A DNA stretch of 64,000 bases from JAYWGN01 sp043778255 (GCA_043778255.1 JAYWGN010000013.1:59026-123025), one strand, 5' to 3'. Shown: positions 24,049-32,638, counted from the stretch's first letter. Made by a program: numbers and translations. The notes: generated by a model not told the origin, from the letters alone.

Positions 24049-27000
24049 TTAGTTTTTTACAAACTTTATATAAATATTTCTGCCATTAGTTCTACTTAAT
24101 TTGGCTATGTATATACCACTACTTAATTTGCTAACATTAAGGGTAGCAGTAGTTTTATTTTGTATGCCAAAGGTCATTAACCTGTGTTTACCATCCATTT
24201 GTATTACCTCTAAAGTTTGCCATTTGTCAGTAAGCTTAAGGTCGCTTAGTAGCAAGTTATTTACTACTGGGTTAGGGTATAGTTTTATACCTTCATTACG
24301 TACTACATTACCTACGGCCGTTACTGCATTTACCGTAAAGGTTAATACATTGCTAAGTACTGGTGTTACATCAATACAAGTACCAGTGGCATTACTAGTT
24401 AATCGGCATCTAATTTTGTTGCCGGTAGTAATGGGTGTATATACAAATGAGGCATTGTTAGCACTTGTTATATTTTGCCAACCTGTAGCACCTACACTGT
24501 CCTGCCATTGGTAGGCTGGGGTAGTACCACCATTAGTAATAACAGCAGTAAGTGTAGTAGTAGTGCCTACAAATACAGTGGTAGTACCGCTTATGCTTAT
24601 GCTTGGTACTGTAGCGGCTGTTACTGTATATATTGAATCTTTAAATGTGCTACCACTACCATTGGTATATGTAGCTTTTACTGTATGGTTGCCTACTGTT
24701 GTGCTACCATTAGTAAAGTAAGTAAAGCTGCTATCTACCGTGTTGTAAGTTATAGCTACACCATCTAATTGTATGGTTACTCCAGAGGTTGGTGGGTTGG
24801 TTAATTTACCTTTTGCAGTAGCATCGGTTATACATTTATTACTAACATTAATAACTATAGGTACTGGCGGTGCAGCTACCGATACGGTAAATGTAATGGC
24901 ATTGCTAAACACTACTGCTGTTGTAATACAGGTGGCATTGCTGGTAAGGCGGCATCTAACTTTGTTGCCCGTGGCAGCTGGTGTGTAGGTTAATGTTGCG
25001 TTGGTTGCAGCTGCTATATTTTGCCAACCGGTTACACTCACACTATCTTGCCATTGGTAAGCTGGTATAGTACCACCATTAGTTAGTACACTGCTTAGGT
25101 TGGTACTGTTTCCTGTAATTACAGTGCTGTTGCCACTTATAGTTATAGTAGGTAGTACGGCTGCTGTTACAGCATAAATGCTATCTTTTTGGCTTGTACC
25201 ATTTGCATTAGTGTAAGTGGCCCTTACGGTATGGTTGCCAATGGTAGTTGTACCGTTGGTAAAATAAGTAAAGCTGCTATCAACAGTATTATAAGTTATA
25301 GCAACACCATCAAGCAATACAGCTACACCAGTTGTAGGCGGGTTGGTAAGCTTACCTTTTGCAGTAGCATCGGTTTGGCATTTGTTACTTACATTAATTA
25401 TAATTGGTGTGGGTGGTGGTGTAGGTGCAGCGCCTATTAAGCCTGTACAACTCCAAATTTTGAGTGCATATTGTGCACTATCAATAAACGGATTACGATT
25501 ACCTTGTATGGCAAATACTGCATTGTTACGGGCAATTTCTTTGGCACTTACAGGGTCTTGTATGTTCCAATCGTATAATTGTTTTAAGTACCAATCATCA
25601 AATACTTGATAATTAGTACCATTTAATACATCGTTTGCATTGCTATTATTTTGCCAACCGGCAATTAAATTTTCATACCGTACAGCCATATAAAATTGCA
25701 TTCGGGCAAAGTCGCCTTTGTATTCATTAATAGGTTCAAACACTGTACCAGTAAAGCCTGGGTAAGCACAGTTACCTTTTTTGCTACCATTTTGTGAGGT
25801 ATATGTAGCCGTGCCAACTGTACCATAAGCAAAGTTACCTCTTGCTCCATTTACACTACCATCAGTTGGTACTAAGTGGTGTATATCACTCACCATTGGT
25901 GATGCACTTGCAAACCACGACTGTGGCATACTATGCTCTCTATTATAACAATCGCCCTCTGTGGTATAATTACCACATTGGTTAGTACCATAAGTATATT
26001 CGTAAGGTTCATTTAATCCTGTACCTCGGTTGCTATACATATCAAATATAATATCGGCAGTATTTTCAAAATTTCGTTTCATATCCGTTGTTTGGTAAGC
26101 ATTCCACACACCAGGTGTGTAACTCAATACCGTAGTTCCGCTAGATATTATATTGTACAAAGCTGTTTTTAATGGAGCACAACTTAGCCCAGCCGCAGCA
26201 TTATAGTAAGTAGCAGGTGCTCCATTGTTCAATGTAGTGGCTGTACCATTAAGCGATGGTGTTAGGTAAAATGGTTCGCCAGTACAACCTGCATTAGCAG
26301 CAAATACATAAAAATAATAAAGGGTTGCAGCAGCTAATCCGTTTGCAGTAAATGTAGTACTATTAGCAAACGATACAACACTGCCACCGCCTAATGCTTG
26401 ACCAACTGTATAAGTAGTTCCATTAACAGGTGTAGCACTTAAAGTACTAACAAGGCTACGTACTACCAAATATCGGTTAGCTGTTGCACTCGCTGTAAAG
26501 TTGCCCAATACACTTGAACTGCCAGGTGTAAGTACCAATGTAGTAGCTTGTGCAGCAGGTGTAGTACAAGCTGGTACTGCAGTAGTAGTACTAGTGCCAC
26601 TAAGTGGAGAAATGGTTAAGTAATTAGGACCGCCACTACAGCCTTGGTTATTTAAACTATATACAAAGAAATAATATGGAGTAGTTGCAGCCAAGCCAGT
26701 TACATTAAATGTAGTAAGGTTGTTACTTTGTACTACTATACCACCACCCAAAGTACCACCAACTGTATAGCTAGTGCCATCAACTGGTTGTGCCGATAAT
26801 GTGCTTGCTGTGCTGTATATAACCAAATAATTGTTAGGTGACGGGCTTGCAGCCGTAAAGCTGCCACCAATACTATTGCTTGTAGGCGTAAGTGTAAGTG
26901 CTGTAGCTTGTGCTGTAGGCTCGGCACATGGGGTTACTGCACCTGTTGTTATACTTACATTATCTAACCCTACGGCACTCCTTGAGCCTGAGCCACTTGG

Positions 27001-27618
27001 CTGCCAACTTACCCACCTTAGTTGCACTTCGGCTTGGTTAGTAGCAGCTGCTGGTAATGGAAAGGTATAACTATCAAAATCACTTGGGCCATCGGCATCG
27101 CCACCGTTAGTACTAGCATTGCTATATACAACTGCACTACCTGCTACGGTTGTAAAGGCTCCTGTATTGCCTACTCTATATTGTAAGGCTATGCCAAAAT
27201 CTCTTGGGTTTATAACAGGCATTGTAAGGTCATAAGCTACATTAACTGTACTAGCACCTGTGGTTACAATGCTCATACCAATTTGTGTAGTACCATTTAC
27301 GGCATTACTGCTTTGCAAAATGCTTAGTCTGCCATTTGCACTTGGTGCACCACCGTACTGTCCGCCACTACCTGCAGTTGCTGGTTCGGCTGCTACTATA
27401 GTAACATCGGTACCTGTACCACTTGCTTCGGCTGTGGCTTGTGTAAGGTAAGGCCTTGCCCCATCGCCACTCCAGCTAGCCATACCGGGCTTTGGTGTAG
27501 CAAAGGTAGTAGTACCAAAATCTTGTGTGGTGGGTAAAGTAAGTGGTGTTGGGTTTGTTTGTGCTACACTATGTAAGGTAAATAATGCAGCCATACATAA
27601 AACGGAAAATTGTTTCAT
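24049..27618 (-). CDS. Secreted multidomain endonuclease I with T9SS sorting tail
   Basis: 1189 residues. Signal peptide MKQFSVLCMAALFTLHSVAQ. About 20-230: a jelly-roll/PKD-like domain. About 230-460: two fibronectin III-like repeats ending AATPYYFFVYSLN and AATLYYFYVFAAN. About 470-730: endonuclease I (DNA/RNA non-specific) with NREHSMPQSWF, SDIHHLVPTDGSVNGARGNFAYG and EYKGDFARMQFYMAVRYEN. About 735-1110: two near-identical 185-residue Ig-like units. C-terminal 75 residues: T9SS sorting domain (LYPNPVVNNL, KLSSGIYIAKL). It is expected to be exported through the outer membrane by T9SS and to degrade nucleic acid. A terminator follows. Confidence 0.93.
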   Translation of the reverse strand: MKQFSVLCMAALFTLHSVAQTNPTPLTLPTTQDFGTTTFATPKPGMASWSGDGARPYLTQATAEASGTGTDVTIVAAEPATAGSGGQYGGAPSANGRLSILQSSNAVNGTTQIGMSIVTTGASTVNVAYDLTMPVINPRDFGIALQYRVGNTGAFTTVAGSAVVYSNASTNGGDADGPSDFDSYTFPLPAAATNQAEVQLRWVSWQPSGSGSRSAVGLDNVSITTGAVTPCAEPTAQATALTLTPTSNSIGGSFTAASPSPNNYLVIYSTASTLSAQPVDGTSYTVGGTLGGGIVVQSNNLTTFNVTGLAATTPYYFFVYSLNNQGCSGGPNYLTISPLSGTSTTTAVPACTTPAAQATTLVLTPGSSSVLGNFTASATANRYLVVRSLVSTLSATPVNGTTYTVGQALGGGSVVSFANSTTFTANGLAAATLYYFYVFAANAGCTGEPFYLTPSLNGTATTLNNGAPATYYNAAAGLSCAPLKTALYNIISSGTTVLSYTPGVWNAYQTTDMKRNFENTADIIFDMYSNRGTGLNEPYEYTYGTNQCGNYTTEGDCYNREHSMPQSWFASASPMVSDIHHLVPTDGSVNGARGNFAYGTVGTATYTSQNGSKKGNCAYPGFTGTVFEPINEYKGDFARMQFYMAVRYENLIAGWQNNSNANDVLNGTNYQVFDDWYLKQLYDWNIQDPVSAKEIARNNAVFAIQGNRNPFIDSAQYALKIWSCTGLIGAAPTPPPTPIIINVSNKCQTDATAKGKLTNPPTTGVAVLLDGVAITYNTVDSSFTYFTNGTTTIGNHTVRATYTNANGTSQKDSIYAVTAAVLPTITISGNSTVITGNSTNLSSVLTNGGTIPAYQWQDSVSVTGWQNIAAATNATLTYTPAATGNKVRCRLTSNATCITTAVVFSNAITFTVSVAAPPVPIVINVSNKCITDATAKGKLTNPPTSGVTIQLDGVAITYNTVDSSFTYFTNGSTTVGNHTVKATYTNGSGSTFKDSIYTVTAATVPSISISGTTTVFVGTTTTLTAVITNGGTTPAYQWQDSVGATGWQNITSANNASFVYTPITTGNKIRCRLTSNATGTCIDVTPVLSNVLTFTVNAVTAVGNVVRNEGIKLYPNPVVNNLLLSDLKLTDKWQTLEVIQMDGKHRLMTFGIQNKTTATLNVSKLSSGIYIAKLSRTNGRNIYIKFVKN
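24310..25407 (-). repeat. Tandem duplication of an Ig-like unit in the endonuclease gene
   Basis: The segment from about 25407 down to 24860 recurs from about 24860 to 24310. It encodes INVSNKC...TDATAKGKLTNPP, LDGVAITYNTVDSSFTYF and GWQNI twice. The copies are close at DNA level, indicating a recent duplication. Confidence 0.8.
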
Positions 27619-27696
27619 ATTTATTTTTTTTACTAATTGTAAAGATAGTAGAGTTATGTTAACTTAATGTAAATAGGGCAAGTGTTTATAAACAAA

Positions 27697-27722
27697 AAAT
27701 CCTAGTTTTTACACTAGGATTA
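27697..27722 (-). terminator. Terminator of rpsT
   Basis: AATCCTAG/CTAGGATT stem, 8-nt loop, T-run on the minus strand, 25 bp past the rpsT stop. Confidence 0.8.
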
Positions 27723-27746
27723 TAATATAATTGTTTTAATAAAAAG

Positions 27747-28001
27747 TTATTTTATTACGTTAACTCTTTTAGTTAATTTACTTTTTAGGTTAGATGCTTT
27801 GTTTTTATGTATTACACCAGTTTTGGCTAGTTTATCAATCATACTCAATACTTTAACTAGTTTTTCTCCAGCTGCATCTTTAGTATCAATGGCTTTAAGG
27901 TCACGTATAGCATTACGTGTGGTTTTGCCATGGTACATGTTTCTTGCTCTTCTTTTTGCAACTTGTCTTACGTCTTTTTTGGTAGCTTTATGATTTGCCA
28001 T
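27747..28001 (-). CDS. rpsT: 30S ribosomal protein S20
   Basis: 84 residues, highly basic. S20 binds the 5' domain of 16S rRNA during early assembly. MANHKATKKDVRQVAKRRARNMYHGKTTRNAIRD is the family's N-terminal helix region, and KTGVIHKNKASNLKSKLTKRV its C-terminus. A TAACTTTG box lies 26 nt upstream and a terminator follows, so it is monocistronic. Confidence 0.96.
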   Translation of the reverse strand: MANHKATKKDVRQVAKRRARNMYHGKTTRNAIRDLKAIDTKDAAGEKLVKVLSMIDKLAKTGVIHKNKASNLKSKLTKRVNVIK

Positions 28002-28027
28002 TACCTAATTAATTTTTTTATGGATTG

Positions 28028-28035
28028 CAAAGTTA
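28028..28035 (-). promoter_or_regulatory. -7 box of rpsT
   Basis: TAACTTTG on the minus strand, 26 nt before the ATG. Confidence 0.55.
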
Positions 28036-28221
28036 ATACTTTTTTGCAAATTAATAAAATAAATAAAAGGGATGGCAAAACTTTACTTATTATTGTAATA
28101 ATAGGCAATGCATCGTTAACTACCAAACTTGCTACCAGTAGTTAAAATTGTGCAATGGTATGTTACCAACTGATGTAGGTTTTGCTTACAATTGTATTAT
28201 TCTCTATTGTACTATTGAGTT

Positions 28222-28371
28222 AATTAAGGAATTAAAAAATGTAGAAATTAAATTGATAAATGAAATTGACTTGTTTATTATATATTGCTTATTTCTAAAT
28301 AAAAGTAATTTACCAGCAGTGGGCAGAGGACACCATTTGTGTTACTTTTTTATTAGATCAAAGCCAGTGGG
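28222..28371 (+). repeat. Dispersed repeat copy R1
   Basis: About 150 bp: an A/G-rich leader (ATTAAGGAATTAAAAAATG), GATAAATGAAATTGACTTG, AAAAGTAATTT, a decayed hairpin zone, then GTGTTACTTTTTTATTAGAT and a CCAGTGGG end. The 1-kb gap between rpsT and the toxin locus consists largely of this family. Confidence 0.7.
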
Positions 28372-28410
28372 GGAGAAAAATGTGCTAATACGATAATGCG
28401 ATAATTTGCT

Positions 28411-28583
28411 AATTAAAGAATTAAGAAATTAAGGAATGAAGAAATGAAAGAATTAAGAATTGAATTTGATAAATGAAATCGACTTGTATATTTCAAGTTG
28501 ACTATTTTCAAACAAAAGTAATTTTTAAGAACTGGGCAGAGCCCAGTTCTAGTGTTACTTTTTTCATAGACCAGCGCCAGTGG
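28411..28583 (+). repeat. Dispersed repeat copy R2 with intact hairpin
   Basis: Same order as R1: ATTAAGGAATGAAGAAATG leader, GATAAATGAAATCGACTTG, AAAAGTAATTT, then a perfect 10-bp hairpin AGAACTGGGC-AGA-GCCCAGTTCT (28528-28550), GTGTTACTTTTTTCATAGAC and CCAGTGGG. The hairpin plus T-run would work as a terminator. Confidence 0.75.
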
Positions 28584-28624
28584 GTACTAAGCTAATTTAT
28601 TAGTATTAAATTCCTACTTTCATA

Positions 28625-28691
28625 AAAAGTAATTTGAAAGCACTGGGAATATGCCAGTTCTAGTGTTACTTTTTTTCATAGACCAGCACTA
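28625..28691 (+). repeat. Dispersed repeat copy R3, right part only
   Basis: AAAAGTAATTTGAAAG, hairpin ACTGGGAATATGCCAGT, then TCTAGTGTTACTTTTTTTCA and TAGACCAGCAC. Ends 22 bp from the stop of the broken toxin gene. Confidence 0.7.
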
Positions 28692-28712
28692 ATAGGACAG
28701 AATAGTGGTTGG

Positions 28713-29008
28713 TTATGTTATAGTAGTATCGTTTTGTTTGTTATGAAAAATTCGATTAATGTAAATAATGTTTTGTTGTTCGTCAATATCGTATAAAATA
28801 GTATAAGGAAATCCTTTAATTAACTTAGTTCTAAATATTTTATACTTAATGGGAAAACCAAAAGGAAAAAATGTAATTACATTCAACTGTTTTTTAAACT
28901 AGTTATAAAGTTGTAAGCAATTTTTGGGTCTATTTTTTGGTAATATAATTGTATGTTGTTAAGGTCTATTTCTGCATTAGTAGAGAATAATATTTTATAA
29001 TCGTTCAT
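28713..29008 (-). pseudogene. RelE/ParE-family toxin with reading frame broken at an A6 run
   Basis: From ATG 29008 the frame gives 41 residues (MNDYKILFSTNAEIDLNNIQ, then LYYQKIDPKIAYNFITSLKNS) and stops at 28883. The -1 frame continues without a gap as NVITFFPFGFPIKYKIF, KGFPYTILYDI and IIYINRIFHNKQN to a TAA at 28713, giving the ParE-type C-terminus. Together they form a normal toxin of about 98 residues. The switch point lies at TTAAAAAACAG, which in the starting frame reads A AAA AAC. ATG overlaps the antitoxin stop (ATGA). It may be a pseudogene, a base error, a phase-variable tract or a programmed -1 frameshift. Confidence 0.8.
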
Positions 29009-29226
29009 AGTCCATATTTACCTTTCATATCGTTCCATTTTTTATAATTAGTTCTTCCTTCTGCTCTTAATTCTAATTCAACATCTAAAGCATTTTTTTG
29101 CTCTTGTGTTAGTTCAAAATCTTCATGTTCTGCTACATTTTCAATAGCGTCATCTTTTAGTAGTAAGTCTAAAAGATGCTGTGCATAATCTTTTTTTACT
29201 CGTAAATGCAATATATCATTTTCCAT
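29005..29226 (-). CDS. Antitoxin partner of the ParE-like toxin
   Basis: 73 residues, acidic. MENDILHLRVKKDYAQHLLD is followed by an acidic helix with LTQEQKNALDVELELRAEG and a C-terminus NYKKWNDMKGKYGL, the layout of short antitoxins that occur before ParE/RelE toxins in Bacteroidota, in which the C-terminal part wraps the toxin. The stop overlaps the toxin start by 4 bp (ATGA). I assign the role from the neighbour and the layout. The antitoxin is intact although its toxin frame is split. Confidence 0.75.
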   Translation of the reverse strand: MENDILHLRVKKDYAQHLLDLLLKDDAIENVAEHEDFELTQEQKNALDVELELRAEGRTNYKKWNDMKGKYGL

Positions 29227-29559
29227 AATTTTATAATAAATGTAGGTTATTGTTAATAGTAAAATAACTAAATCAAATTTACGATTTTATTGTAATACTT
29301 TTCTATTGTTTTACAGTGGGCTGCTGTTTTCCAAAATACATTTTGCTATAAATATTTATCTTTCACATTTTAAGGCTGCCATATTGTCTTTAAAATCATT
29401 TGCCACAAAGGATTGTGGAAAAGATAGCTTACAAAATAGTTGCCAAAAAAAACCGAAACGTATGCTGAAAAATTAGTAGTTAATTATTAAAAAACTACAG
29501 ATTTTTCTGTCGAAAAACTTTTTTCAACAGTTTTTTTTAAGATATTATCATATTATAGA
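29227..29559. other. Intergenic stretch without recognisable gene
   Basis: AT-rich, stops in all frames, no tRNA-like or terminator structure that I trust. A short dyad ACAGATTTTTCTGT and CTGTTGAAAAAAG-like T-runs near 29490-29535 are weak. Confidence 0.5.
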
Positions 29560-29600
29560 AGACTCCTGCCCAGTGCTTTAGGGTTACTTTTTTAGCGGTT
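29560..29600 (+). repeat. Dispersed repeat copy R4, fragment
   Basis: CTCCTGCCCAGTGCTTTAGG followed by GTTACTTTTTTAG. Only the right end of the repeat family is present. Confidence 0.5.
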
Positions 29601-29620
29601 AATAAAGTGGTGATGAAAAA

Positions 29621-29770
29621 ATTAAGGAATGAAGAAATGGAGAAATTAAGAAATAAATTTGGTAAATCTATACATCTTGATTATTTTAAGATTGCTTATA
29701 ACCAAATAAAAGTATTTTTGTCAGTACTTGGCAAAGCCTAGCTAAAGTGTTACTTTTTTAATAGACCGAT
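29621..29770 (+). repeat. Dispersed repeat copy R5
   Basis: ATTAAGGAATGAAGAAATGG leader, GGTAAATCTATACATCTTG, AAATAAAAGTATTTTT, decayed hairpin CTTGGCAAAGCCTAG, then AAAGTGTTACTTTTTTAATA and GACCGATGC. Same length and order as R1 and R2. Confidence 0.7.
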
Positions 29771-29861
29771 GCATTTATAATGTTGCTTTAAAGTTGTTTG
29801 ATTTCAATGAGAATTATAGTAACCTCAACGTCCTCATTTTACCCAAAAAAAATAAAAAAAT

Positions 29862-29896
29862 ACCCACCAAATAATAGTGAATTATATATGGTGGGC
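29862..29896 (-). terminator. Terminator of mdh
   Basis: CCCACCA/TGGTGGG stem with a 19-nt loop and T-rich tail on the minus strand, 30 bp past the stop. Confidence 0.75.
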
Positions 29897-29925
29897 TATA
29901 AATAAAACTAATTGATATGGTACAA

Positions 29926-30861
29926 TTACAAAGTAAGTGTGGCTAACACACTATTCATACTTCGTACAGCATCGGCACTTTTATTAAAGGCTGCTTGTTC
30001 GGTTTCGGTTAGGTTAAAATCAACAATTTGCTCCAAACCATTACGCCCAATTATACAAGGTACGCCTAGGCAAATATCTTGTTGGCCATACTCACCCTCA
30101 AGTGCTACACAGCAGGGTACTAATAGCTTTTCGTTACGTATAATAGCCTCCACTAATAATGCACCTGCTGCACCTGGTGCATACCAAGCACTAGTGCCTA
30201 ACAAGCCAGTAAGTGTGGCACCACCTACCATAGTATCAGCTGCTACTTTTGCCAAAGCAGCTTCACTTAGTATGGTACTTATTGGTACACCACTATACGT
30301 GGCTAGCCTTGTAAGGGGTATCATGGTAGTATCGCCGTGGCCGCCTATTACGTTGGCTTGTAAGTCGTTAGCACTACATTGTAATGCAGTACTTAAGTAG
30401 TACCTAAACCTTGCACTGTCCAATATACCACCCATACCAATTACCCTGTTTTTAGGTAAGCCTGTACTTTTAAGGGCTAGGTAAGTCATGGTATCCATTG
30501 GGTTGCTTATTACTATTATAATAGCTTCTGGCGAATGTTTCAATATGTTTTCGCTTACACCTTTTACTATACCTGCATTAATGCCAATAAGTTCTTCTCT
30601 TGTCATACCGGGCTTACGTGGTATGCCACTTGTAATTACTGCAACTGTGCTGCCTGCCGTTTTGCTATAATCGTTGGTGCTCCCAATTATTTTTGTATCA
30701 AAGCCTTCTAACTGTGCTGTTTGCATTAAGTCCATAGCTTTGCCTTCGGCAAAACCTTCTTTAATATCTACAATTACTAACTCACTACACAATTGCTTTC
30801 GGGCTATGTTATCGGCACATGTAGTGCCTACTGCACCTGCACCTACTACGGTTACTTTCAT
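29926..30861 (-). CDS. mdh: Malate dehydrogenase (LDH-like type)
   Basis: 311 residues from ATG 30861. Mdh interconverts malate and oxaloacetate with NAD in the TCA cycle. The NAD site VVGAGAVGTTCADNIA is at residues 4-19, with VIVDIKEGFAEGKAMDLMQ (Asp for NAD), SGIPRKPGMTREELIGINA (substrate loop Arg), ISNPMDTMTYLA, and the catalytic VIGGHGDTTMIPL. The frame is open for 15 codons further upstream, but a TATATTTG box at 30904-30911 and the conserved MKVTVVGAG start favour 30861. It ends at a terminator. Confidence 0.95.
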   Translation of the reverse strand: MKVTVVGAGAVGTTCADNIARKQLCSELVIVDIKEGFAEGKAMDLMQTAQLEGFDTKIIGSTNDYSKTAGSTVAVITSGIPRKPGMTREELIGINAGIVKGVSENILKHSPEAIIIVISNPMDTMTYLALKSTGLPKNRVIGMGGILDSARFRYYLSTALQCSANDLQANVIGGHGDTTMIPLTRLATYSGVPISTILSEAALAKVAADTMVGGATLTGLLGTSAWYAPGAAGALLVEAIIRNEKLLVPCCVALEGEYGQQDICLGVPCIIGRNGLEQIVDFNLTETEQAAFNKSADAVRSMNSVLATLTL

Positions 30862-30903
30862 ATATATTTTTTTATTTTTTTGGTAAAAATATTTTTTGCC
30901 TTG

Positions 30904-30911
30904 CAAATATA
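30904..30911 (-). promoter_or_regulatory. -7 box of mdh
   Basis: TATATTTG on the minus strand, 42 nt upstream of ATG 30861. It lies inside or beside any longer open frame, which excludes the longer start. Confidence 0.55.
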
Positions 30912-31023
30912 ATAACTTTGCTTTAGCAAAATAGAAGTATTAAAATGAAATGAGCAAACTATTGTAGTGCTTTATGAAAGTTATAAATGCTAACATAAAT
31001 TTTTGGTTTAAATATTATTATTG

Positions 31024-31031
31024 TAAATTTG
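31024..31031 (+). promoter_or_regulatory. -7 box of the 31041 gene
   Basis: TAAATTTG. It overlaps the TTG at 31029, so translation must begin further on, probably TTG 31041. Confidence 0.5.
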
Positions 31032-31040
31032 AATATAAAG

Positions 31041-31262
31041 TTGTTTAGGGCTATTTCGTTGGCGGAGTATAAAGATTTTGAAAAAGAGAAGATATTTAAA
31101 ACTTCCAGAAATACTTTAGAAGTAAAACAATTTTTTAGGAGTAAAAAGTTGGTATTAAATTATGTAAAAAAAGTTACCGAGCAACGTTATTCTCCTCCTT
31201 ATAAGTATATTATGGAGTTTGATATTGATATAGCACATAGCGATGAGTTGGAATTAGAGTAG
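31041..31262 (+). CDS. Small protein of unknown function beside a solo EF-Tu domain
   Basis: 73 residues from TTG 31041. The start FRAISLAEYKDFEKEKIFKT, followed by NTLEVKQFF, resembles short proteins beginning R-A-I-S-x-x-E-Y in which a catalytic fold of the ADP-ribosyltransferase type has been proposed for some longer relatives; I could not confirm that here. The C-terminus MEFDIDIAHSDELELE is acidic. No signal or membrane segment. The promoter and a stop-free frame support it as a gene. It precedes the EF-Tu-domain gene by 85 bp in the same direction. Confidence 0.5.
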   Translation: MFRAISLAEYKDFEKEKIFKTSRNTLEVKQFFRSKKLVLNYVKKVTEQRYSPPYKYIMEFDIDIAHSDELELE

Positions 31263-31347
31263 ATTATATTAGATACATTTATGGCAATTAGCGTTAACGA
31301 AAGTAAATTAAAAAAATTTAGTTCAATTTGTGAAAAAATGAAGATAT

Positions 31348-31659
31348 ATGAAATCATCAAAAACCTATAGTTTTAAAGCATACCTAACTTTATTACCTAC
31401 CAAAGACGGTGGAAGAAAAACTGGTATAATGGACGGTTACAGACCTAACTTTTCGTTTAATACAAAAAAAATGTATTGTGGAATTATAGCATTAAAGGCA
31501 GATAAGGAAATTAAGCCTGGCACTAGTGATGCAGCAGATATACATTTATTGTCAGCTGAAACCATACCAAAAGAATTAAGCAAAGGCGATACATTCGCCA
31601 TTAAAGAAGGAAATCACAATATTGGTAGTGGTCAAATAATTAGCGTTTACAATAACTGA
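31348..31659 (+). CDS. Free-standing EF-Tu domain 3-like protein
   Basis: 103 residues. The order and spacing match domain 3 of elongation factor Tu: FKAYLTLLPTKDGGRKTGIM, DGYRPNFSFNT, then SAETIPKELSKGDTFAIKEG and IGSGQIISVYNN, with the GYRPxFxF and FAIxEGxxxIGxG motifs kept. There is no GTPase domain and no signal peptide. In full EF-Tu this domain contacts the tRNA acceptor-T arm and kirromycin-type drugs. Solo versions occur in Bacteroidota with no assigned function. ATG 31348 is the first start after an in-frame stop. The neighbour upstream is a small unknown gene. Confidence 0.75.
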   Translation: MKSSKTYSFKAYLTLLPTKDGGRKTGIMDGYRPNFSFNTKKMYCGIIALKADKEIKPGTSDAADIHLLSAETIPKELSKGDTFAIKEGNHNIGSGQIISVYNN

Positions 31660-31867
31660 ATTTTCTAATGGAAAATATATAAAAAGTTTAAATAGTTTAC
31701 CTTTAAAAAGGTTATGGTAAACCTTATAATTTATACGAGATTAAGCTATTTGTTATAACAATAATCCTTTCAAATAAAAGATATTGGTGATTAGGAAAAA
31801 GGATGCTTAATTTTTGCTAAGAACAAAATAATTACCTCACTAAACCACTAAAAATTAGTTTAAAATA

Positions 31868-32638
31868 ATGACCATAATAAGTTACAACCTTAATGGAATA
31901 AGGGCTGCAATAAAAAAAGGATTTATAGAGTGGCTTGCTACTAACCCTGCCGATATAGTATGTGTACAAGAAACAAAAGCAGAGAGAGAAAATATAGATA
32001 TAGCGGAAATTAATAAACTTGGCTACCATGACTATTGGTGTAGTGCCACTAAAAAAGGGTATAGTGGTGTTGCTGTATTTACCAAAATAAAACCGCTAAA
32101 CATATTAATTGGTACAGGCAACCAAATGAGTGATTATGAGGGTAGGGTTATACAATTAGACTTTGAAAAATTTAGCTTGGTTAATGCTTACTTTCCAAGT
32201 GGTACAAGTGGTGCCGAAAGGCAAACCTACAAATACCAATGGCTTAACGAAATGCAAATACATTTGCAAAGCATACAAAAAAAACAAAAAAATATAGTAC
32301 TTGTTGGAGACTATAATATAGCCCATAATGCTATTGATATACACGACCCCAAAGGCAATAAGAATTCCTCTGGTTTTTTGCCCGAAGAGCGGGATTGGAT
32401 GACCAACTTTTTGGATAGTGGTTGGGTAGATACCTTACGAAAAATAAAACCTACTGATACTGGCTTGTATAGTTGGTGGAGTCAGCGGTTTCCGAGTGTA
32501 AGGCTGCAAAATAAGGGTTGGCGTATTGATTATATATGTACTACAAAGGCAATGGAAAGTATGATAAAAGATGCTACCATTTATCCAGATGTAAAACATA
32601 GTGATCATTGCCCAGTGGCAGTGGAAATTAATTATTAA
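31868..32638 (+). CDS. xth: Exodeoxyribonuclease III
   Basis: 256 residues of the Xth/AP-endonuclease family, acting on abasic sites and 3' blocked ends during base-excision repair. The family sequence is continuous: MTIISYNLNGIRAAIKKGF, IVCVQETKA (metal-binding Glu), GYSGVAVFTK, LVGDYNIAHNAIDIHDPK (DxN), TGLYSWWSQRF and the C-terminal VKHSDHCPVAVEI (catalytic Asp-His). Length is typical. No neighbouring gene is functionally linked. Confidence 0.95.
   Translation: MTIISYNLNGIRAAIKKGFIEWLATNPADIVCVQETKAERENIDIAEINKLGYHDYWCSATKKGYSGVAVFTKIKPLNILIGTGNQMSDYEGRVIQLDFEKFSLVNAYFPSGTSGAERQTYKYQWLNEMQIHLQSIQKKQKNIVLVGDYNIAHNAIDIHDPKGNKNSSGFLPEERDWMTNFLDSGWVDTLRKIKPTDTGLYSWWSQRFPSVRLQNKGWRIDYICTTKAMESMIKDATIYPDVKHSDHCPVAVEINY

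Noticed and set aside
25189..25609. Plus-strand frames inside the endonuclease gene
   Set aside because: They mirror the Thr/Val-rich repeats on the minus strand; no start signal or family sign.
30862..30906. Longer mdh start
   Set aside because: The extra codons overlap the upstream sequence near the TATATTTG box, and the conserved start is MKVTVVGAG.
31281..31370. 29-codon ORF (MAISVNESKLKKF...) before the EF-Tu domain gene
   Set aside because: It overlaps the next gene's start out of frame, has no family sign and no promoter; chance is likely.
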